The position numbers were made by a program, and so were the translations under genes. A DNA stretch of 64,000 nucleotides, taken from positions 19,232,358 through 19,296,357 of the forward strand of contig OY365810.1 in the NCBI GenBank assembly GCA_959347315.1. Reading direction: 5' to 3'. Numbering within the stretch: position 1 is the first letter of the stretch; every line of letters begins with the position of its first letter. Positions 20,780-31,594 of the stretch are shown piece by piece. This DNA is from Bimastos eiseni. Its lineage: Eukaryota; Annelida; Clitellata; Crassiclitellata; Lumbricidae. The notes below the pieces were generated by a model. That model ran no database searches. It saw only the letters and a program-made list of their open reading frames with translations, and had not been told where the DNA came from.

Positions 20780-21385
20780 TTTCTTCATCAATTCTTACAG
20801 CACATCTGCTTTCTTTATGAAGTTTTTCTATTATGGCAATTATTTTTCTGGAAAACTATAAGGATGCTTCAAATTGATGGTCTGCGTACAGTGTACTGTC
20901 AAAAGCTTTATTGAAATCTATAAAGTTGACAAGAACCCTTGTGGTTTGGTTGTTACACATGTTTTAGTAATCTATCGTGATGTATAGGTTTTAATCGCAG
21001 AAGGATCTATTCTTTCTAAACCACATTGTTATTATAGAATACTGTTAGCAGCCTTCCGAACTTTATCAAAAAAGTATGACAGCCATTACTTTCCGTGGCA
21101 CAGAGAGCAGCGTAATTCCCCTCCAGTTAATGCAATCTCTAGGATCGCCTTTTGGGGATTGTTATGATGATTCAATCCTGCCGGTTTCTCGGTATTTCTC
21201 TGGTGATCCATATCATATTGCGCAATTTGGTTATTCTAGTGACCATTTCCTTTCTTATACCCTTCAGCTATTCGGCTTGTATGCCTTCTATGCCCGCGAA
21301 TTTCCCATTTCTCAATCTTTTCATTGTTCGTTCTACTTCTTTCGCTGTGATAACATGTAGATCTGCATCAATTGTTTGGGGATAC
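20780..21385 (-). pseudogene. RTE-like LINE reverse transcriptase fragment
   Basis: On the minus strand ITAKEVERTMKRLRNGKFAG (near 21,360) is the usual start of an RTE-type RT, followed out of frame by TREIPRNRQD and YAALCATESN. The catalytic motifs are not readable, and many stops are present. Confidence 0.5.
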
Positions 21386-21860
21386 TTATATCCTTTGGTA
21401 CAATTTCCCTATGGGAACTGAATGTAATAAAATTGGTCTTATCCAAGTCGATCGTGAGTTTTGCAAGCAGCTTTGCCCATGATTTGTGTAGTAGAAACAT
21501 GTTAGTGTCGTCAGCGAACGTTATGGGCATGTGTCCTCTACTATAATATTATGATAGTAGAGGACACATGAGCTAGGTCATTTATATAAAAAAGGAATAG
21601 GAGTGGCACAAGATAATAACTCTGTGGAATTCCATAGGTATTAATAGCCCTGTCAGATATAGTGCCATGGCAGTGAATCGCTCATTGGGAGTGATTATCA
21701 AAATGACTAACGAACCAATTTAATTGGACACCTATCACTTCTTAGTTCTCTAATTTTTTGAGGAGGACATTGTGATTTACAGCATCGAATGCTTTCTTAA
21801 GGTCTATAAATCTACCTACAGAGAATTCGTTGTTATCGATGGCTTATGATATCATATCCT
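21386..21860 (-). pseudogene. CR1/L2-like LINE reverse transcriptase fragment
   Basis: Minus-strand coding reads FIDLKKAFDAVNHNVLLKKL (motif A), then LVPLLFLFYINDLAHVSS (motif B region) and FADDTNMFLLHKSWAKLL (motif C with FADD), then TNFITFSS. Between motifs B and C lies a perfect hairpin (21,528-21,570) that interrupts the frame. 5'- and 3'-truncated. Confidence 0.7.
21528..21570. repeat. 17-bp hairpin inside LINE RT
   Basis: Arms 21,528-21,544 and 21,554-21,570 (CATGTGTCCTCTACTAT and complement) with a 9-base AT loop. It sits immediately before the FADD motif on the coding strand, so the second arm is an inverted duplicate of RT coding. Confidence 0.9.
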
Positions 21861-21939
21861 TCTATATCATATAGGTTTTGGAGATCATATCCTCATATTC
21901 GTGCTATACTAACTCCATTCAACCCTCCTCGTTGCTTAC

Positions 21940-22170
21940 GATCATCAATTACAAGTCTTTTAGCTGAGCCACGATGAGCCACAGTTATGGGTCCTCGTGC
22001 ATTTGATGCCTCTACACCTAACGAATGGAATCGACTGCCACTCTCGTAGATCAATTCTCTTCGTAGATCAAATTCACTTCCTTTCTTTAAAACGACTCAA
22101 AGCTCATTATTTGTTATTAGCGTTCAATGATTTGGAAATCTAAGTGCATCTTCTCCTGGCGACTGACTAT
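21940..22170 (+). pseudogene. LINE C-terminal fragment
   Basis: GPRAFDASTPNEWNRLPLS followed in another frame by LSLKRLKAHYLL matches the common C-terminal ending of CR1/L2-like LINE ORFs (xxWNxLPxxIRxxxxxxxFKxxLKxHL). Orientation is opposite to the RT fragment next to it. Confidence 0.5.
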
Positions 22171-22179
22171 CCGCGCCTT

Positions 22180-23890
22180 AGACTCACATTGTGACTGGTT
22201 AGTGAGAAAATGGCTTCACCTATTAACCCGTTTAATAGTTCATTCAATTAATAATTGCCGTTTTAGTTTATGTTCATTTTATTCACTTTGTCCCTTACAG
22301 TGGGCCAGAAGCCGGCTCCTGATTTGTGCCTCATTAATAGTTACTAATTCTATTTAATTTCGTTCATGTGTTTTGATTTACTCCGAGTCTATAGACCTGG
22401 ACTGTATTCACTGAACACTCATTATGCTATTTTAATACAGTATCAACCTTCTTCGCTTCTCTTATTGCAGCGTTCCAATAACATGTAATCTCCTGCTTTC
22501 ACTATGCCATCTACCCTCCCCGTTCGAGGCCATGGGTATGTACGTACGTACGTACTTCTGACCCTTACTAACCGAGTCCTGCGTCTCTGCAACCCTCACG
22601 CCGCCTCTAACCTATGCCGTACGCGTCGCACGTACATAATAATTCCCTCCGCTACTTGTGGATTGTCTTAAAAACAGAATACGCTTGTCCTATATTATCC
22701 AAATTTTATCCAAAAACCCAGATCAGGTTGCATAGGATATCCAATCAAAACCTCATTTAATTCCAACCCCTTCCTCTACAAGAATCCAACTCCAGACGTA
22801 CTTCATCTGAAAGACTATTTCATCATGGATTACTGTCCAAATGGGGGTGATCTGTAGAACACCGGGTCAATACCTGTATGAATTAACACATCAAATAGGA
22901 AATCATGTGAAATCCTCGACAAAAGAAAGTGATCAGATTAATGTTTTTAATATTTAATATTTAATAATTTTAATATTTAAAGTACCATCTCATAATTCCA
23001 CCACTGACTTCTATAACGGCATGCTTACTCGTCGTCTCTTGCTCGCAATAACTATTAAAAAATAACCTAATTACAAGCAGCTGATAAATATGATTATGTA
23101 CGAGCATCTTAATAATCTACTTGCACTTTCAACAGTTTTTAAACTCGACCCATATCGTATCCGCAATTGTAAAAACTACACGCCTACTTTACACAAACCA
23201 AAACTCGTCAATTTTCTATCACAGTCACTGACCTAAATCCCACTGGCCTGGAATATGATTCTACAAGAAGTACGCAAATTACCCAACACGTCCACAGATC
23301 CCATACTCAAATCCATACTATATACTCGTATCTAGTACATATTAATATACTCTCTCGTTCCAATCAGCGTTCATTTTACTTATTTACCTCCAAGTTAACT
23401 CAATCAATCAAAAATACTTGACTCCTCAAGTTATCTATTCACAGGTCAGGTTAACAATTTTATGACACAACGTATCAGAGGCTTTCAACTTTGGACATTT
23501 AACCTCCTTGGGCGTTTAACTCCGGACGTTTCACCACCGGACGATTCACCTCCATGGCATTCCACCTCTAGGGGTTTTCACCTCAACTGCCAAATTAAAG
23601 TATATAATACAACTACCGTGGCACCAATAAGTAGTAAATAGGTCTCGCGCATTGTGGAGTAAGCTTATTTAAGCATCCAACCTCGTAAGTATCAAATCAT
23701 AGGTGAAAGCAAACTGCCAAAGAATGTCCGAATTAATGCACTACGGCGTTCCGAAGTGAGGTAAGACAACGGTTTTGTATAAAAATTACGAGTATTGGAG
23801 TGAACAAGACAATCTGTCGCACTGGACATGTTCAAAACGTCAGATTTTTATGTATAAATTCATTGACAGTCCCTTTCGAGAGCACACTTT
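22180..23890. other. Unassigned AT-rich sequence
   Basis: No gene recognised. It includes a short GTAC run (22,537-22,552), an AATATTTAATATTTAA stretch (near 22,945) and loosely repeated GGACGTTTCACCTCC-type units (23,500-23,580). Confidence 0.5.
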
Positions 23891-23898
23891 AGACGTCT

Positions 23899-23936
23899 CC
23901 AAGTTACTCGTCCATTTGTATGGACGAGTAACTTGG
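23899..23936. repeat. 17-bp hairpin with 4-base loop
   Basis: Arms 23,899-23,915 and 23,920-23,936 (CCAAGTTACTCGTCCAT and complement), loop ttgt. No associated element end. Confidence 0.9.
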
Positions 23937-24643
23937 TTTTGGGCCATTACATGATGGCGCTGTCGAAGTTCTTTGGCCACATGATGGCGCTACGGAAGTT
24001 TTTTGGGCCACAACATTATGGAAACTCGCAGAACACAAGAATCTATTCGTCTCGTACTATTTGTGGAGTACAAGGTTTTTGGGTCAGTGGTCGGGGCCAG
24101 AGACCATGGCTCACAGGTATCCCGGTGTTGCCTGCAACCACTCCTTTCCCCGTGATGGTCTCGTGTACGAAGAACCTCTCACGTAGCTGGAGAGCTCATC
24201 ACGGGGAATACCACTGTTTTTGTGCACTACTGTGCTGAAGGAAGTTCGATTTATAGCGTATATTAACAGTTCGTTTTTCTAATTGAATAAAATAATTCTG
24301 CTTATATAGATGTTAACAATTGCAAGATTCCACTAGTATATAACAGGTGTGCTTTGCGACTACAAAGGGAGACAACGACTTGTAGTCGATGTTGTATCGA
24401 GGAATATTGCCACGTTCACAAAGCGTTGGTAAAAAGAGGTCAGAGGCTAGAGTTGTGCTCGTTGTGTGGCATAGAGTCAAAACCGAGCTAGCAGTGTGTG
24501 AAGTGTAGATACAACGCGTATTATCACCACCTGTGGCACAAGGACCCAAATCGTGGGATAAAAAAAGAGTGGAAACGACTGTCGTCAAAAGAGATTTCAA
24601 TTTGAACAAATTCCTCGTTAGAGGTATACGAACATATATCATT

Positions 24644-25110
24644 ATGGCGGACAGGGCGAGAAATCTTGGTGATCTGTTGGGTTTGATGAGACAGAGGTTA
24701 ATTTCCTCCCAGACTTGTGCTGATAAGGTATCTGCTCTAGCAAACGCGCCAGTAGCTCCAGCTGCTGCTGCTGAGACCCCAGCACCTACAGCGGCGACTG
24801 TGGCTCGCCAAACTAGACAAAATAAAGACCAAGCGTCAGCACTCCCCCTCCTGCAGCAGTTGCTCGCCCATCGAGAGATCCACATCATTCGGGTAAAAGA
24901 AGGCCACCACTCATTAGAAGGCCACCATGGAGAGCACCAGCGCGAACTCTAAGCAGGTCACCATGGGTAGCCCCGATAACAGCTCCAAGAAGGCCAGTGC
25001 CTGCACCAAGAAGGAGTAGAATTCCAGTGCCTACACCCAGAAGGAGTAAAATTATTGTGCCGGCTCCAAGAGTGAGCATTCCCACTCCCCAATGAGGAGG
25101 GTTGTACCAA
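24644..25110 (+). pseudogene. Polinton locus B: N-terminal leader region (Ala/Pro/Arg-rich)
   Basis: From the ATG at 24,644 (context ATTATGG) the frame reads MADRARNLGDLLGLMRQRLI, then an alanine/proline linker. After a frameshift near 24,890 it becomes proline/arginine-rich (RRPPWRAPAR, VPAPRRSRIPVPTPRRSKI). Such linkers precede the polymerase in several Polinton proteins, but this one could be a separate small basic protein. The long minus-strand frame over the same bases (24,888-24,313) is a compositional shadow. Confidence 0.4.
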
Positions 25111-25188
25111 AGCTAGAAGTCCACAAGCAATTCAGAGGTGGAGGCGTACTATATTATCGTGCAATAGTACAAAATTGGCAGGCACTCT

Positions 25189-25955
25189 TTGGAAAAATAT
25201 CCGCAAGTATTCCTGTCGGCTATGGAGGGAAGTACTCGCGTGAAAAAAGACGTATCTAGACACAAAAGCAACAAATATTCGCAATGTTTAATTGTCGAGT
25301 TTGAGATGCCAGGAAAAGTTGATACAATAAAATCATACTTCGTACAAAAGCTAGATAACCAAACAGAAGCGTTAGAAGGGGACAGTGCAAAGATTCGTAG
25401 ACAGATTGATAGCTTTACACAATTGGGGTCAAGCTGGATAGAATCGTAGCTTTCTATATCGGTACCGCAAAATATCAACCATTTCGTGGAAATAGTTACT
25501 TCAAACCCCGAGAAACATTCTACCTAGATCAGTCATAAATGTGTAAAATAAAGACAATCGCTGCTTCGAATGGTGAATTTTATCAGTGGGCCATGGAAAA
25601 TATCCGGACAGGACAGTTACATATGAAGAACATCTAGACGAGTTGATGTTCGATGGACTGGAGTTCCCAATTCGAGTCACAGATATCTCCAAGTTCGAAA
25701 AGATGAATCCAACCATTTCGGTGAATGTGTTCGGATGGGAGAATGAGCATCTGTACCCGATTCGAATCTCAAAATAAACCAAACCAGAAGATAATATAGA
25801 CCTTCTGCTTTTAGATAATGATGGAAACAAGCACTATATGTGGATAAACAACTTAGCTCGAATGCTGAATAAGAATAGTAGGGACGGTCACAGGGCTCAT
25901 CCGTGTCGCCACTGTCTTCGCGTATTCTCTGCACAACATGTACATAACATCTCAT
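25189..25955 (+). pseudogene. Polinton protein-primed DNA polymerase B, N-terminal part
   Basis: Frame 25,189-25,449 includes SQCLIVEFEMPGKVDTI and FTQLGSSW. After a stop and shift, 25,640-25,775 has LEFPIRVTDISKFEKMNPTI, SVNVFGWENEHLYPIRISK and then IDLLLLDNDGNKHYMWINNL, followed by HPCRHCLRVFS, a Cys-pair typical of the segment before the exonuclease domain. This is the region upstream of the polymerase proper. The exonuclease and catalytic parts are absent here but occur at 49.3 and 55.8 kb. Coding passes within 30 bases into the tail-fibre-like gene, implying an internal deletion. Confidence 0.75.
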
Positions 25956-25956
25956 A

Positions 25957-26238
25957 TTGGCAGGTCATATGCGGATCAGAAGCATGCTGCTGAAAGGGTA
26001 TACCGCAGAACAAAGAATAAACTCTACAAAGCAGTATGCCAACGCACAAGTCATCGCTCTTAGAACTGAAACAAACGCACAGGAAGCCGCCATTAAAAGA
26101 GATCACTTGCTCAAAGCTGGTGATACCATGACTGGTAATTTGATATCAGGGGTAAAAGGTTATGGTTTCCTCACAGATACACCAGCATCGGAAAGTGACG
26201 CCAATAGCATCGCACATGTAGCAAACGTGGGCGGCGAC
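25957..26238 (+). pseudogene. Tail-fibre-like gene, part before hAT insertion
   Basis: The frame contains TKQYANAQVIALRTETNAQE and then HLLKAGDTMTGNLI, the GDTMTGNL motif characteristic of bacteriophage tail-fibre repeats, followed by SESDANSIAHVANVGGD. The frame is interrupted at 26,239 by a hAT-like element; coding in the same phase is present just after it. In phages this repeat forms trimeric shafts for receptor binding. In a Polinton neighbourhood an attachment fibre is a reasonable guess, not shown. Confidence 0.6.
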
Positions 26239-27921
26239 AGTGTTATTTTCGTTCAAGAAATCATTTTTTTTGTTTTAGTTTTGTTTTAGTTTGGTGTGAT
26301 TCATTTCAGTTTAGTTCTAGTTCTATTTATGAAGATCATTTTAGTTTTTGTTTTGTTTTTATTCGCTAAATCATTTCCGTTTTGGTTTTGTTTTTATTCA
26401 TCCAATCATTTTAGTTACGGTTTTAGTCTAATCTTTCGATCTTGTTTTATAAAACCACAGTAAATCAGACTCTCGTTGTAGTGTAATAAAGGACACTACA
26501 AGTTGCGCAATCGATGGAGGCTTTATGATTATTATGTATTATTTAGTTTAAATGAAATTGTAGCTATTAGTTTTCATGTGAACATTCGAATCAAGCTGGA
26601 CTACAGAATATTAAGATCGGCTATGCACTTAATGAACTTTACATGTACGTGACAGACCAGTAGCCGTTGCTAATCGCTTCTGTAATTGGCTTAATTAATA
26701 CAACTCCCAGCGCATTACCAGATTCGCTCATCTGACAGCAAGAGATAGAGGGATAAACAGAGAGACAGGAAGGAGACGTAGAAAGACACATTATGGAAGA
26801 TTATGGACAAGAGCACGGTGACGGAAGCGAGGGAGTGACGAGAGACGGGACAGATAACTCGGAAGGAGGACGGTCCAGACGGACGATGGAAGCAAGCGAG
26901 GCAGGGGCGACAGGTGAAGAAATTAAGCAGACATCTGACAAGGGAAGAGAGGAAGGATATAAATATGGGACGCGGGCAACAGTGAAGGATTCGCCCAAGA
27001 AGGAGTCAATAGGCAAGGAGAGTGCGGAGTGCTACAGACGAGATTTGCTGAGCATCTCTTAACGCATGACCTGATGCCGGAGTTGTTTGACTGAGGGCGA
27101 ATCGAGAAATCTACAATTATTATATACGTCTGCATTTTAATATAAATCGTAACATCAAAAAGTCTTTGCTGATTCCGTGGCTAAACGAACATACACCTAC
27201 CGAAGAGAAAAGCCAGCTACCACAACGACTTATCACCTCTCGCCACCATATACCTTTGGAAGAGACGATAGACAAAAATCATCTCTTCCAGTACACTCGT
27301 CATTCATTGTTCATGAGTGTATGGAATGATGCATATCGAGTATTCTTCTAACCCATTTAAATTTAGCCTAATAAAGCTCGCATTCCCAAAGATTATTACA
27401 TACTGTAGCGTCTGCCTGCTGTTAAAAGTCGACATAAAGAAAAGATCCTTTCAACATTAGCTTGGAAGGCAGGAGCTATGAGACTAGAGGAGCTATAACG
27501 TTAGGCAAATCATCCTTTGTTCGCACCAGAATTTACAGGCATTGTCTCCATTATACTTTGTCACATTTCTTGTCGATATTTTTCTCATTGTGACATCAAC
27601 ATTATGTCTACTTAGTAGTTATGCCTCGTTCATTCAACTTTGCTGCCAGAAATTTGAACTTTTTAATGCTCCAGATCCTCATGCTTCATTTTGGATTTTA
27701 CCTGAATTAGCACGGAAGAAAAGAAATTGATACTTGTAATTTCTGTAGTTTTCGTTCAAGATTTTAATTTCGTTTTCGTGTTTATTTAGTTCTGCATAGG
27801 ATCTTTTCCGTTTATATTTAGATCTAGTTGTCCATTTATTTATAGTTCTCGTTTTAGTTTTTGTGAACGATCACAAATTCAATTTAGTTCTAGTTATAGT
27901 TTCGTGAACGAAATTAACACT
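26239..27921. mobile_element. hAT-like transposon inserted in fibre-like gene
   Basis: Ends are CAGTGTTATTTTCGTTCAAG on the left and, reversed, CAGTGTTAATTTCGTTCACG on the right. Flanks GGCGGCGAC (26,230-26,238) and GGTGGCGAC (27,922-27,930) form an 8-9 bp target duplication with one mismatch. TTTTAGTTTTG-like subterminal repeats fill about 200 bp at each end. An internal 90-codon charged frame (26,793-27,062) is not a transposase I recognise, so the element appears non-autonomous. The 307-bp element at 42.03 kb is an internally deleted relative. Confidence 0.75.
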
Positions 27922-29960
27922 GGTGGCGACATCATGACAACACCCACTGAACCGCTACATGTGAGAAACAAGAATATGTAGATACTCAGTAAGAAATTAT
28001 ACACTCGATCAGATTTATATCAACGATGATTGCGTAATCGAGAGGGACACGACGCTCGATGCTGCTGTCAGGTTGTATACGGATTAAAAGACAGGCTGCT
28101 AAGCAGTATGCAGACCAGAAAGAACTGATGTTGAACACAGTTGTCAGGCAGTATACTCAGGATGCTATTGTTCACGTGCCGGCGATATGCCGGTGATTTG
28201 ATTATGGATAGCAAAAGAGCTACTGGTATACTGGTCTACATATGCACCTACATATGAAGGCGATGCTGCCAGTATAGCGCAAGTAACAAAGGTGGCCGGC
28301 GGCATATTATGAAAGTACACATGAAGATTGATGCATGGCCAGCCATCAGAAGATGAACTTGTATTTGAGCTGCACGCTAACAAATCTTCATGATTTTTAT
28401 GCTCTCGTTAGACGTGATACGTGTAAGTTTACCTGTCAAAAAATATTTTACTCGCGCCTGGAGCTCAATTTAGAATAGGATTATTGAAATGACAAATTTA
28501 TATGATGCAGCCAAAACCTACAAGATATTATAGAAGGTTTGCTTTCACTGTTTGATGCGATATAATTTGTATTCCACGGATTACTTGCCATCCATGGTAC
28601 GAAAATTTGCATGCAAGATCGCTTTGTAACTACTTTTCGCGTCCGAGTTGTCGCCAGTGAACTCCGATAGCTTATATCAACAGACGTACATTGTTTTCAT
28701 GTAATCCGCTATTTCGGACAATTTTTGTGCGAAATAATTATTGGTTGCAAATTTAATCGCGTAATTATTATGAATATTCAACACGCATATCGTTACTGAA
28801 ATGGAGACTTCTGATTGGTTGCAAGATTTCCTTGAATAATTGATGCGTACATGTGTACTTTCGCAAGTAATCTACTGCTATACTGGACATGTCCCACCAT
28901 TATCCAACACAAGTTGGATAATGGTGGATAATACGGGTTTTGAGGTTATCGCAAGCACAGAACGCGTTAATTTTACTGCAATTTCTGCTGTTAACCCCGT
29001 AGGTGCTACTGGTAACTTAATTAATTAGTAGCTGGGTTCACGAAGGTAATGATAGACAACGCTTGTTACAGATTGAATGTCTGACACCTGTACGCACATG
29101 TAAAGTGAACTTTGATCTTTGGTTCAGATTAGTGGAGCCATTCGCGGTTATCGTGATAGACGGACCTGTACTATTCAAACACCGGATCGGCCTCTAGCAG
29201 AATCGGGCGGGTGCTAGAATATCGAATTTGCATATAAAATCTACTGCCCCTCGCATATAATATAATTTACTGACCCTCGCCATCCTACCGAAAGGGCAAC
29301 GACAGTATCAATTAGAAACGTTCAGGTATTCACCGATTTTAAAGTTGGGAATTGAATAGTATAAGAACGAAAGATGGTTGTCTTACATTATAAGATTCGA
29401 GGTATCTTAGACAAAACGGGGAAACAAATATGCATGAATGATTTGGTTGGACTGACCAGCTGGAGATACGATATCCCACTGCGGATATGTTGGCTGCAGT
29501 TATTCATGCAGACCAGAAAGATCTGATGTTGAACACAGCTGTCAGGCAGTATATAAATACTCAGGATGTTATTATTAGAGGTGTTCACGTGCGCAAACCT
29601 CATATCAACTTAGTGTTAAAGGACTGCTTTGCTTGTGACCTTTATACATCTAGCGGTTCATTGACTTCGAATGCGTGGCAAAATGCTTCACTAACAGCAG
29701 CTATTATATCCCTGTTTAACCCTACAGAACGCACCAGATATGATATCTATAGATTGTTGATTCTGGTTATTAACACTTCTCGGCGATGGTTCGCGTGAAG
29801 CATCGATTCGCATCATGGATTGGACAGTTGACGTTTCTAATTCACAATTTGATGCAACACAGGTGATATTTGTTGCAAGCCAAACAGGTTTTCCTATTGA
29901 CGTTAAAAAAGAGGTGCTCCGGATGTTTTATTAACAATAACATTACTGTTAGAAGACCTA
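27922..29960 (+). pseudogene. Tail-fibre-like gene, downstream pieces
   Basis: Directly after the hAT element GGDIMTTPTEPLHVRNKNM continues the fibre-like frame. Around 28,080-28,170 ELMLNTVVRQYT and around 29,515-29,560 DLMLNTAVRQYINTQDVI are two versions of the same segment, so a fibre portion is duplicated. Between them lie a 15-bp hairpin (28,894-28,927) and a frame with ASTERVNFTAISAVNP. After 29,600 the coding (GSLTSNAWQNASL, DWTVDVSNSQFDATQVIF) could be the C-terminal head. Many stops. Confidence 0.45.
28894..28927. repeat. 15-bp hairpin with 4-base loop
   Basis: CCACCATTATCCAAC and its complement around acaa. It lies inside the decayed fibre-like region. Confidence 0.9.
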
Positions 29961-29963
29961 TAA

Positions 29964-30520
29964 ATGTCTTTATATCCAAATATAGCAGCCTCAAAAGCCT
30001 CAGATGAAGCGTCACCCCAACGAAGGCCTCCTGAGACAACGCCGCTGCCTTTTGGTCTTCAGAAGATTGGGGAGCTGGGGACGTTCCGGAGGTCAGAGGT
30101 TGAGGGTCACAGACGTTTGCACGAAATATATAAAAGAGTTGTTAATTTCGTTAACGTCAACAACCTTTGCACTTCTTAGTATTGGAACAGGTGCTGGGGG
30201 CACTGCATTTTTGGAAACAGGGATCCGGCTAGTGCCAGAAATAGCCCTCGAGGTTGTTGCGTGGGTTGTGAATCTGCTCGATATTGGGTGTGTTGCCATC
30301 AGTCGTAGATGTTCGGCCAAGGCTGGACAACAAGAGGCTATACGCGTAGCCAGCAGTAAATTGAACACCATCCACAGTCTGATTTTGAAAGCCTCAGTGT
30401 GGATGAATTTAAGCTCATTTTAAAGAAGTAGAAAAGTATCGTGATGTGAAAGACTAGATCCGACTAAAATCAGTGGCAAAATCAATTAACGAATAGATAA
30501 AAAAAGGATCTATACGATGC
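29964..30520 (+). pseudogene. Polinton-associated predicted membrane protein
   Basis: Starts MSLYPNIAASKASDEASPQR, then LQKIGELGTFRRSEVEGHRR and LHEIYKRVVN. After a frameshift near 30,140 a hydrophobic stretch follows (LLSIGTGAGGTAFLETGIRL, ALEVVAWVVNLLDIGCVAIS), then a basic segment and ASSKLNTIHSLILKA. Acidic DEFKLILK coding follows in another frame. I recall this layout (LxKIGEL start, two hydrophobic helices, SKLNTI, EFxxIL) as a frequent neighbour of fibre-like genes in invertebrate Polinton-like elements. Function unknown; membrane insertion is inferred from hydrophobicity. Confidence 0.5.
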
Positions 30521-30529
30521 CGCCAGATA

Positions 30530-31195
30530 AGAATTTTTGAAGTAACTGTGTCAAGGTCACTTTAGAATTAAACTGTAAATGCTGGCAAGAAAGAGACTCG
30601 CCTCTTTCCTTGCTCCTATGACTCCGACAGCGCAACTTAGAGAACTTGTAGAGACACAATATGTCCAAATTATAGTGGCATGTGTTTCGCAAATTGTGTG
30701 GTTCTCCTAGATTGTAGATAAAACAGTCTATTTCTATCAATGATAACCTTTCATCCCTCTGTTTTGGGTTTCTACATAGCAGTCTGTCGTATGCACTTTT
30801 TTGTCCACAATGTATACAGCTCTAGTTTGCTTTTAGCACCTATTCCAGAACGTGGTTTTATCCATCCACCACATACATAATTATCCGATAGGTATGTATG
30901 TGGCAATATTCACCTACACAATTTCTGTTACAAAGCGTTTTTTCTCCTAGTTGTTGGTATAAGCACTTATTCTCTCCTTGATTTCCCAACTTCTAACTGT
31001 TAGCATCCATAAACATCGGAATTGTTCGATTAGAAGACTATTTGTTAACAAATGCTATAAATCCAACACAAAATTCCATTCCAACAAATGCTATAATTCC
31101 ATCACAAAAAACAGCTACATCGCATACGAGACCATCACTGGAGAAAGGGGTAGTTGCATTCAACACCGGGATACGACCAGTACGAGGTGATTGGA
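30530..31195. other. Unassigned sequence
   Basis: No gene recognised. An 11-bp inverted repeat (CCACATACATA, about 30,870-30,904) with a 13-base spacer is the only structure noted. Confidence 0.5.
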
Positions 31196-31320
31196 CTGGT
31201 CTACTCTACGAGCTTCCATTGGCTTCCATTCTTTAGCGCAGTCTTGTTCGTGTTCGGCAGACTTCTTTTGCGCCAAAGCCCGCTAGTGAACAAATGTTGA
31301 ATACAGTGGATGATGGCTTT
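31196..31320 (+). mobile_element. Fragment of the 4.3-kb SINE-like repeat
   Basis: TTTAGCGCAGTCTTG, GTTCGGCAGACTTCT, TTGCGCCAAAGCC and GTGAACAAATGTTGAAT match the minus strand of 4,420-4,530. The tRNA-like head is absent. Confidence 0.65.
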
Positions 31321-31594
31321 ATCCCATCTACTACTTATATTTCCGGGAGTTCGGCGGTTAATGGTTGAAATTCATGGACTCCATTTTATGTCAATCGTAG
31401 CGCATTGCGTTCGTGTAAACATTATCTCTGTTTCGACACATTACTGTTTTTTAGAAAGTAGATTTCTTAAATTATATTTAGTACGATTCGCTGCGAATGA
31501 ACTATGCAAATGGAGTATGCGAATAAATTATGTGGCAGAATATTCTCAGCCCATCAAAACCATCGTTAAACTCCATTTTGGGTGCTAATAAGAA

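Noticed and set aside
24313..24888. 191-codon minus-strand open frame
   Set aside because: It lies antisense to Ala/Pro-rich plus-strand coding ahead of polymerase B; composition alone keeps the frame open and its peptide has no recognisable motif.
26793..27062. Charged 90-codon frame as a hAT transposase
   Set aside because: Lacks any hAT dimerisation or catalytic motif; Glu/Gly/Arg-rich low complexity.
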